A stretch of DNA of 6,505 nt from an uncultured Clostridia bacterium (GTDB lineage Bacteria > Bacillota > Clostridia > Oscillospirales > CAG-272), in NCBI GenBank assembly GCA_946618395.1, contig CAMOLD010000073.1, positions 1 to 6,505 of the forward strand. Direction: 5' to 3'. Positions within the stretch are counted from its first letter, which is position 1. Every line of letters begins with the position of its first letter. This document shows, piece by piece, positions 1-6,100 of the stretch. A model generated the notes under the pieces. That model was given only the letters and a program-made list of their open reading frames with translations, had not been told where the DNA came from and made no database searches. The position numbers and the translations under genes were made by a program.

Positions 1-1
1 T

Positions 2-517
2 TTGGCGGCGGAGCCGGGAATGCCGCCGTTTGTTGTTACCATTGCCGGGCGGGGAAGCGCGTTTGCAACGGTTTCCTGCCTTGCCGGAAGAAGCAACCTG
101 CTTGCCGGGCGCCCGATTTTGCGGGTGGTCCGGCCGGGCGGGGAGGAAGACTTGATCAAGCTTTACCGCCGCGCCGATCTTTTTGCCGGGGTTTCGCGCG
201 CGGCGATGGAGGCTTCCTTTTGCGGCTGCCCGGTGCTTCTTTGCGGCAACGAGGGATATGGGGGCCTGCTTTCACCCGACCGCCCGGAGCTTGCCGCCGG
301 AAATTTTACCTGTCGTGGCTTTGCGGAGCCAACGGCGGAACTGCTTGCCGGCGATCTTGCAAAATTGTTGAAAAACCGCGCCCAGTTGCACGCGAATGCC
401 GAAAAAACGAGCGCCTGGATGCGCGAAAACTTTTCGGCGGACCGAATGGTTGCGGCAACCGAGGCGGTTTACCGGCGGTTGCTTTGGCGCCGGGGGAAGG
501 GGGATTATCCGATATGA
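2..517 (+). CDS. Glycosyltransferase, GT-B fold, C-terminal part (5'-truncated by window edge)
   Basis: This is the final 171 codons of a gene that begins left of the window; the frame is open from the first base, so the TTG at 2 is not a real start. The segment looks like the C-terminal, nucleotide-sugar-binding half of a GT4-like glycosyltransferase. Counting from the first full codon, residues 51-71 hold LIKLYRRADLFAGVSR followed by AAMEA, and residues 74-90 hold CGCPVLLCGNEGYGGLL. This matches the family pattern 'LYRxADxxxGxGRxxLEAMxCGxPVI', where the Glu of AMEA is the usual donor-sugar-binding acidic residue. It ends in a helical tail rich in Arg and Lys. Its stop codon overlaps the csaB start (ATGA at 514-517), so the two are translationally coupled and very probably serve the same wall-polymer pathway. 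The exact sugar and acceptor cannot be read from the sequence. The family call is firm; the specific function is unknown. Confidence 0.8.
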   Translation: MAAEPGMPPFVVTIAGRGSAFATVSCLAGRSNLLAGRPILRVVRPGGEEDLIKLYRRADLFAGVSRAAMEASFCGCPVLLCGNEGYGGLLSPDRPELAAGNFTCRGFAEPTAELLAGDLAKLLKNRAQLHANAEKTSAWMRENFSADRMVAATEAVYRRLLWRRGKGDYPI

Positions 518-1662
518 AAAGGCAGAAAAAAGAACCGCGCCTTTGCATCGGCGGCTATGCAGGGTGCGGAAACCTGGGCGATGACGCCGCGCTTTGCGGA
601 ATGTTGGAGGGGCTTTTTCAAAACGGGATTCTGCCCGGGCAGGTGACGGTTCTTTCGGGGCAACCGCGGCGCGATTCCAGACGTTTCGGGGTGCACTGCG
701 CAAACAGGAAGAACCCCTTTGCGGTGTTGGTTGCCCTTTTGCGGTCGGCGGTGTTCATCTCGGGCGGGGGAACGCTGTTGCAAAACAAAACCGGCAACCG
801 GTCGCTTTACTATTATCTTGCGCTGTTGCGGCTGGCGCGGTTTTGCGGTTGCCGCACGGTTCTTTTTGGGGGATTGGGACCTCTTTCGGGGGTTCGGGCG
901 CGCCGGGCGGTTGGCAAGGAGCTGGAAGCATGCGCCGCCGTCCTTTTGCGCGACGAGGAATCGTTGGCGCTTTTCAAGGCAACAGGTGCGAAAAATACGC
1001 GCGTTACGGTGGGAGCCGACCCGGCGTTTCTGTTGCCGGATCCGCCGCATTTGCGCACGGCGTTTTTGCTTCACCGGTTGATGGGGAATGTCAAAAAGCC
1101 GTTGTTGTGCGTTTGCCCGGCGGGGGGCGTTGCAATTTCCGGACTTTCGGCGCTGTTGCGGCGCTCGTTTTCCGGCTTTTCCAAACTCTATCTCCTCTGC
1201 GATCCTTTGCGTGACGAATTCCCGGCGCGGCGGCTGAAAGAAACATTTGGCGGAACCATCTATGCGCCGCGCGACTTCAGCGAGGCAACGGCGCTGTTTT
1301 CGGCGGCGGCAATTGTCCTTTCCTGCCGGTTGCATCCGCTCATCCTTTCGGTGCGCGTCGGCGCGCGGTGCGTTTGCTTTTCGGGCGGGGAAGTCAAGCT
1401 CTCGGCGTTTTGCCGGCGCGCGGGCATTCCCTGCTTTTCGGCGGAAGGGAACGATATTTTGCCGTCTGCCGACGCATTTTTGTCGCTTCCGGCGCCCCAA
1501 AACCGGGAATTTTGCCAAATGGCGGCAAAAGACCTTGCAATTCTTTCCCGAATCGTTTATAATGGAAGCATAGAAACTTCTTCCGCCGAAAGCGCGGAGA
1601 AGGGGAGGAAGCTGCATGAAGAACGCACAGTTGGCGGATCTGCTCCGCCCGACCACCATTGA
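514..1662 (+). CDS. csaB: Polysaccharide pyruvyl transferase CsaB
   Basis: The predicted 382-residue cytoplasmic enzyme transfers pyruvate from phosphoenolpyruvate to a sugar of a lipid-linked secondary cell-wall polymer; in known systems the resulting ketal is the ligand of SLH domains. Family signatures appear in order: IGGYAGCGNLGDDAAL near residues 12-27 (usual GYxGxGNxGDEA), SGGGTLLQNKTGNRSLYYY at 83-101, FGGLGPL at 118-124, RDEES at 146-150, GADPAFLL at 167-174, and SCRLHPLI at 270-277 followed by GGEVK at 291-295. Arg146, His274 and Lys295 sit where the Arg, His and Lys described as important in Paenibacillus alvei CsaB are expected. The ATG at 514 is chosen because the GY-GNLGD motif starts 12 residues later and AAGGGGG (497-503) lies 10 nt upstream. 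It overlaps the preceding glycosyltransferase stop by 4 nt. The last 33 or so residues, after Ser-Arg-Ile-Val, resemble no part of the family and share DNA with the rarA promoter and start. One oddity is a G- and T-rich coding strand, unlike the genes downstream. Confidence 0.88.
   Translation: MKRQKKEPRLCIGGYAGCGNLGDDAALCGMLEGLFQNGILPGQVTVLSGQPRRDSRRFGVHCANRKNPFAVLVALLRSAVFISGGGTLLQNKTGNRSLYYYLALLRLARFCGCRTVLFGGLGPLSGVRARRAVGKELEACAAVLLRDEESLALFKATGAKNTRVTVGADPAFLLPDPPHLRTAFLLHRLMGNVKKPLLCVCPAGGVAISGLSALLRRSFSGFSKLYLLCDPLRDEFPARRLKETFGGTIYAPRDFSEATALFSAAAIVLSCRLHPLILSVRVGARCVCFSGGEVKLSAFCRRAGIPCFSAEGNDILPSADAFLSLPAPQNREFCQMAAKDLAILSRIVYNGSIETSSAESAEKGRKLHEERTVGGSAPPDHH
1510..1530. repeat. 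Perfect 7-bp inverted repeat just upstream of the rarA promoter
   Basis: TTTTGCC (1510-1516) and GGCAAAA (1524-1530) form perfect 7-bp arms around a 7-nt spacer, inside the csaB coding sequence and 4 nt before the proposed rarA -35 box. The position would suit a regulator site. However, TTTTGCC is a common word in this DNA (also near 181, 1405, 1456, 2875 and 2903), so chance is a real possibility. Confidence 0.25.
1535..1563 (+). promoter_or_regulatory. Sigma-A-type promoter for rarA, embedded in the 3' end of csaB
   Basis: A -35 box TTGCAA (1535-1540, 4 of 6 consensus) is followed by exactly 17 nt and a perfect -10 box TATAAT (1558-1563). Transcription would start near 1570, about 46 nt before the rarA ATG. 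The -10 box is read by csaB as its Tyr349-Asn350 codons. A full-consensus -10 at ideal spacing in GC-rich coding DNA is unlikely to be accidental, but it is unproven. Confidence 0.6.
1577..1602 (+). promoter_or_regulatory. Possible leader hairpin abutting the rarA ribosome-binding site
   Basis: CTTC (1577-1580) and TCCGC (1582-1586), separated by one bulged T, can pair with GCGGA (1594-1598) and GAAG (1599-1602), leaving a 7-nt loop. The 3' arm overlaps the first bases of the AGGGGAGG ribosome-binding site (1601-1608). In RNA made from the internal promoter it could moderate rarA translation. It is a modest stem and only suggestive. Confidence 0.3.
1601..1608 (+). promoter_or_regulatory. Shine-Dalgarno site that fixes the rarA start
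   Basis: AGGGGAGG lies 7 nt before the ATG at 1616. It is nearly ideal, and it supports starting rarA inside csaB rather than at a later codon, even though this makes a 47-bp gene overlap. Confidence 0.8.
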
Positions 1663-2830
1663 CGATATCGTCGGTCAGGATCACCTGTTCGGCGAAAAGG
1701 GCGTGATCCGCCGGATGCTGGCGAGCGGACGCATGACCAATATGATTTTTTACGGCCCCCCCGGCACCGGGAAGACCACCGCGGCAACCATTTTGGCAAA
1801 CGCTTCGGGCATGGTGTTCCGCAAACTGAACGCAACAACGGCGACCCTTGCCGACGTCAAAGCGGTGGTGGAGGAGACCGGCAACATTTTCGGCGCCGGC
1901 GGTATTCTGCTCTATCTGGACGAAATTCAGTATTTCAACCGCCGCCAGCAGCAGTCGCTTTTGGAATATGTGGAGGACGGGCGCATTACCCTGATTGCCT
2001 CCACCGCCGATAACCCCTACTACGTTCTTTACAACGCGCTGCTCTCCCGCGCCTCGGTTTTTGAGTTCAAATCGGTGGCGCCGGACGCCATGCTCCCGGT
2101 CCTGGAACGTGCCAGAAACTACCTGAACGGCGAGACAGGGCAAGAAAAAACAATTTCGCGCGAGGTTGCGCGCGCCATTGCCGCCAGCGCGGCGGGCGAC
2201 GTGCGCCACGCCATTATTCTGTTTGAAAACGCCTATTACGCCGCCGACGGGGAAATCACCAAAGCCGATATGGAGAGTTTTCAAGCCGGCGTGATGGGAC
2301 GCTCGGACGACACCCATTACGATCTGCTTTCCTGCCTGCAAAAATCGGTGCGCGGCTCCGACCCCGACGCGGCGGTCTTCTATCTTGCCAAACTGCTCTC
2401 GCAGGGCGAGCTGATTTCCGCCTGCCGCCGGTTGCAGGTCATGGCAAACGAGGATATCGGGCTTGCCTACCCCATGGCTGCGGTGGTAACGCACGCCTGC
2501 TGCGAAACGGCGCTCCGCCTGGGAATGCCGGAGGCGCAAATTCCGCTTGCAAACGCCGCCGTTCTTTTGGCAACGGCGCCAAAATCCAATTCTGCCAACC
2601 GGGCAATCGAGGCGGCAATGGCGGACGTTCAGGCGGGACTGGGGCAGGAAATTCCGGTTTATTTGCAAAGTCCATTCTTCAAAGGATACAAATACCCCCA
2701 CGATTTTCCCAACCATTATGTTGCCCAGCGCTACCTGCCGCTGGACATTCCCGACGACCGAAAATATTATGAATTCGGCGAGAACAAAACCGAGCAAGCC
2801 GCCGCCGAATACTGGAAGAAAATCAAATAA
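1616..2830 (+). CDS. rarA: Replication-associated recombination protein A (RarA/MgsA, AAA+ ATPase)
   Basis: This is a complete 404-residue protein of the clamp-loader-like AAA+ family that acts at stalled replication forks and gaps with SSB and the recombination machinery in the cytoplasm. The N terminus has the family start LLRPTTIDDIVGQDHLFG (residues 9-26). Walker A is GPPGTGKTT (47-55), Walker B is LLYLDEI (98-104), sensor 1 is around IASTADNP (127-134), and the arginine finger is in NALLSR (140-145). Sensor 2 is GDVRHA (194-199). The C-terminal MgsA-type part shows KSVRGSDPDAA (243-253), NEDIG (278-282) and GYKYPHDFPNHYVAQRYLP (357-375), all hallmarks of RarA. Length is slightly below the usual 420-450. 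Walker B continues as QYFNRRQQQ instead of the HRFN-type sequence of E. coli and B. subtilis proteins, which points to a divergent branch. It overlaps csaB by 47 bp, has its own likely promoter, and is followed at once by a terminator. RuvB or DnaX are excluded by the C-terminal motifs. Confidence 0.93.
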   Translation: MKNAQLADLLRPTTIDDIVGQDHLFGEKGVIRRMLASGRMTNMIFYGPPGTGKTTAATILANASGMVFRKLNATTATLADVKAVVEETGNIFGAGGILLYLDEIQYFNRRQQQSLLEYVEDGRITLIASTADNPYYVLYNALLSRASVFEFKSVAPDAMLPVLERARNYLNGETGQEKTISREVARAIAASAAGDVRHAIILFENAYYAADGEITKADMESFQAGVMGRSDDTHYDLLSCLQKSVRGSDPDAAVFYLAKLLSQGELISACRRLQVMANEDIGLAYPMAAVVTHACCETALRLGMPEAQIPLANAAVLLATAPKSNSANRAIEAAMADVQAGLGQEIPVYLQSPFFKGYKYPHDFPNHYVAQRYLPLDIPDDRKYYEFGENKTEQAAAEYWKKIK

Positions 2831-2840
2831 AAAGCCTTTC

Positions 2841-2878
2841 CCGGCGCGCCGTTTTCGGCGCGCCGGCTTTTCTTTTTT
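2841..2878 (+). terminator. Rho-independent terminator after rarA
   Basis: A perfect 11-bp GC-rich stem (2841-2851 with 2856-2866) closed by a TTTT loop is followed by CTTTTCTTTTTT (2867-2878). It begins 10 nt after the rarA stop. It should end the glycosyltransferase-csaB-rarA unit and isolate the large downstream gene. Confidence 0.93.
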
Positions 2879-2924
2879 GCCGGGTTTTCCAAAAATCCCC
2901 GGTTTTGCCGAAAAAAAGCGAAAA

Positions 2925-2982
2925 AATCAAATAAAAATATGAAGGGAAAGGACTTGACAAATTGCCGTTAAAATGGTAACAT
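2925..2982 (+). promoter_or_regulatory. Strong promoter for the large secreted-protein gene
   Basis: A perfect -35 box TTGACA (2954-2959) is followed by 17 nt and a -10 box TAACAT (2977-2982, 4 of 6), with an extended -10 TGG at 2974-2976 compensating for the weaker hexamer. The A-rich stretch at about 2925-2946, just upstream of -35, could act as an UP element. Transcription would start near 2989, giving a leader of about 66 nt. A second TATAAT at 2982-2987 lies at 22-nt spacing, which is too far for this -35. A 13-nt palindrome (ACATATAATATGT, 2979-2991) covers the -10 to start region and could be an operator. Confidence 0.75.
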
Positions 2983-3002
2983 ATAATATGTATAGTTATC
3001 TA

Positions 3003-3030
3003 TTGGGAAAAATAGAGCCGAAGTTCCCAA
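3003..3030 (+). promoter_or_regulatory. Inverted repeat in the leader of the large gene
   Basis: TTGGGAA (3003-3009) and TTCCCAA (3024-3030) are perfect 7-bp arms around a 14-nt loop, wholly inside the predicted untranslated leader. It leaves the ribosome-binding site (GAGG, 3044-3047) free. It could be a 5' RNA-stabilising stem or a regulator-binding site. It is not a terminator because no T-tract follows. Confidence 0.5.
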
Positions 3031-3055
3031 AAAACGAAGAAGCGAGGTAACATCC

Positions 3056-3136
3056 ATGAAACTGTTGAAAAAGATTTTGGTTGTCATTCTTTCCGTGGCA
3101 ATGATCTTTACGGCGTTCCCGTTTGCGGCATTTGCC
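3056..3136 (+). other. Signal peptide of the giant protein (Sec, type I)
   Basis: Residues 1-27 show a basic N-region with three Lys in the first six residues, a hydrophobic core of about 18 residues, and a small-residue c-region ending Ala-Phe-Ala before Asp28. This is a standard signal peptidase I site. It places the protein outside the membrane. Confidence 0.92.
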
Positions 3137-6100
3137 GACAGACCCGACCCGGAAGTCATCTTAACGCCGCGCCCTGACCCGGATTGGTCGGGCAGAGTGG
3201 AAAAAGGGAAGATTACCATAACCATATCCACCGACGCGCTTTCCGATCTGTTCCGGTCTTTCGGAACCGATGAATTCCAGGAAAAGCTGACCGCTCTGCT
3301 GAATATGGAGGGCAATCTGATCACGCTGGAAGATATCTTTGAGATCGTTCCCTTTGAGGCGATTCTCGGCGTTTTGATCGGCGAGGACCACAGGGGCCTT
3401 GGTAGATTGATCAAGGAGCTCGGCGGCGTTGACGTGATGCGCGAAATGGTTGACGAGCAGAAGATCATCACCTCCATTCTGGAAGGCGACGAACAGGACC
3501 GCGAGGACTTCTTTGAAATCATTCGCCAGGCGGTTGTGGACGGCAATCTGCCCGGAATTGAAACCGCCCTCTATCCAAACGCCGTGCTCCAACTGAATAT
3601 TCCCATCAACTATGAGGCGCTTTACGAATACATTGACTTCAGCAAGATCCGCGAAAAATTCGCGGCGCTTTCCTTTGCCGATAAGCGCGAGATCTTTACC
3701 GATTTCGACGGCTTTGTAAACGCGTTGGTCGCCGGACTGGACGGCACGTTGAAGAAAAACGATGGCACAACCCCGCTGGAACCCGGCGATCTTTTGGAGG
3801 TCAACAGCACAAACGCCGAGGCGGTAGGAAAGATCGTTACGGCGCTGATCGAGCTGGATGCATCTTTCCTGGCGGATGTTCTTGCGGATGTTGTTGCTGC
3901 CGGCTATGATATTCCCGGCGACGCCTATGAGGTCAAGGTTGAAAAAGTCAGGAGCATTCTTGACGAGGACGCGGCGTTCAAAACCTCACTGTTCGAGCGG
4001 ATCCTCAATCCGGAGCCCGGCAAGCCGATCATCACCGAAGCCGGTCTGGCCGCGCTTTCCGCATGGGTGGTCGAAAACGGCAACGTTAAAATTACCGCCG
4101 CCGACCTGGAGTTTATCCTTGCAAACGAGAACTATCTGGATATTGACGCTGTCAAATCGGGCGCAACCGCCTTTTTGACTGACACCGGCATTCGTGCCGT
4201 TTTGCAAATTCCCGGACTTGCCCCCACCCCCGCGCAGATCGCAGCGCTTTACAACGAGCATCCGGAATATTTTGACACCGAAACCTTAAAATCCGCGGTC
4301 ACCATCGCCGGCCTTTTGCGCCTGCTCAACCTGGAAGACCTGGCCAACGTGATTGCCGAGGATGCCGACGGTTCTCTGGGTTATTACGACCGGGATGTGA
4401 TCCTTGCGGCCATCACCCCGGAGGGCGAGGCTGCGTTCCGGGCGGCGTTCCAGCCTTCCCTGGAGCAAGTGATCAGCATTTTGTCGCAGGACGACGGAAC
4501 GCTGGGCTACTATGACGAAGACGCCGTGCGCGCTTCGTTTACAACGGCAGGTTTGATGCGCCTCTCTCAGATCGGCGGTATGAACCCGAGCAGAGACGAC
4601 GTGCTCCAAGTCCTGCTGGAGGACATTGACGGCACAAAGGGATACTACGATCACGAAGCCATACAGGATGCCGTTACCCCGGCAGGGCAGGCCGCGATCT
4701 TTGATCAATGCTTCAACCCCACCGTGCTGGATATTTTAGCGGTATTCAGCCAGGATGCCAGCTACTACGACCTGGGCACCCTCAAATCGGCAATTACCGA
4801 GGCAGGTAAAACCCGTTTGTTGGAATACCTCGACGAAAGCGGCTTCAACCCCACCGTTGAGCAGGTGTTGCAGATCTTTTCCGAGAGCGATACCTACTAC
4901 GATTTGGCAACCGTTCTTTCCGCCATTTCCAACGATGGCAAAGTTGCGCTTTACTCCGGCCTTACGACTCTGCCCTCCGTGGAGCAGATTCAAAGCCTGT
5001 TGGATGACGAAAACAATTACGATTCCGACGCACTTTATGAAACGCTGAACAACGCGATTACCGCCGCCGGCAAAACTGCATTGGCACAACGCCTGCTGGA
5101 AACCGGTCGTGTAACCGTTACCACCGAACTGCTGAAAGCCTTTATGGCAAACTCGGCAAACTATAACCTTGCCAACCTGGCCGACGCCGTCTTCCGCACC
5201 CTGGATGACGACGGCGTAACCGTTGTGCTGGCAGATGTTGCCGATATTGACGCCGCTGCGCTTTTGGCGGACGAAAACATCGGTCCCTTCCTGCGCGGCA
5301 AATTTACGGATTACATTACCCGTTTTGGAATTGATCAGATTTTGGAAATTGCAAACGACCCCGCAAGAGAAGTTGGCGGCGTGGAGCAGTTCCTTTCCTC
5401 CAATATTTACAGCTACAATAGTCTGATCGACCTGGCGCTTTCCACCAATCCTGCCACCGGCGAGTATCTTTACATTGACATTACCACGCTGGTCGACCTG
5501 CTTTTGGGCGGCAGCCTTTCTAACCTGCCCAACGTTCTGAAAGCGGGCAAGACCTTCTCCGATATTCTTGCCGACGGCAACGTTGTGAACGTTCAGAACG
5601 TCATGCAAACCATCATCAACACCGGGAATATGCAGGAATATATTAACGTCAACACGGTGTTCAACCTGCTTGCCACCTCCGCGGAAGGTCCCTCCATCAT
5701 GGGCCGCCTGTTGGAGCAGGTGGATCCCGGCACGCTTGCCGAAGAGCTGGGCGATGACATTGGCAAAATTGTAAAAGCGCTTACCAACGAGCAACTCACC
5801 CAGTTGATCTTTTTGGCGCTTGCCAACGGCGAGGACAAAATTTACCAGCTCTATCTTGCCGGCTATGAAATTGCAAGCCAGAAGAACGCCAAACTGAACA
5901 TCAACTTTGACGCGCTGGTTGCCGCAATTTGGGAGATCATTCCCAAATTTGAGAAGATGGGTGCGGACGATTTCGACGGCGTCATCACCTCCTTCAACTT
6001 CAAAATGAGCTATGATACTGTTGATACGGACCCGGATGACGACGGGGCTGACAACAAGCTCAAAGACATTGATATTACCCTCCGGGTAGCGGGTGACAAT

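Noticed and set aside
220..513. Upstream extension of the csaB frame to an ATG at 220.
   Set aside because: The extra 98 residues are out of frame with the well-conserved glycosyltransferase and are unlike the CsaB family. The ATG at 514 has a ribosome-binding site and places the GY-GNLGD motif at the usual distance.
1394..2797. A 467-codon - strand frame opposite csaB and rarA.
   Set aside because: It lies antisense to two well-supported enzyme genes, and its translation resembles no family.
2880..2902. Second hairpin after the terminator (CCGGG with CCCGG).
   Set aside because: It has only 5 bp with a 13-nt loop and a short T4 run. The strong terminator just before it makes it unnecessary.
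2939..2971. ATG at 2939 opening a 10-codon frame before the promoter.
   Set aside because: It stops within the promoter spacer, has no ribosome-binding site and is upstream of the predicted transcription start.
2982..2987. Perfect TATAAT as the -10 box of the giant gene.
   Set aside because: Spacing to the TTGACA box would be 22 nt. TAACAT at 17 nt with an extended TGG fits better, although a second start using 2982-2987 cannot be excluded.
4091..5245. CRISPR or DNA-level tandem repeat in the repeat region.
   Set aside because: The periodicity is in the protein only. DNA units differ widely, and there are no identical short repeats with spacers.
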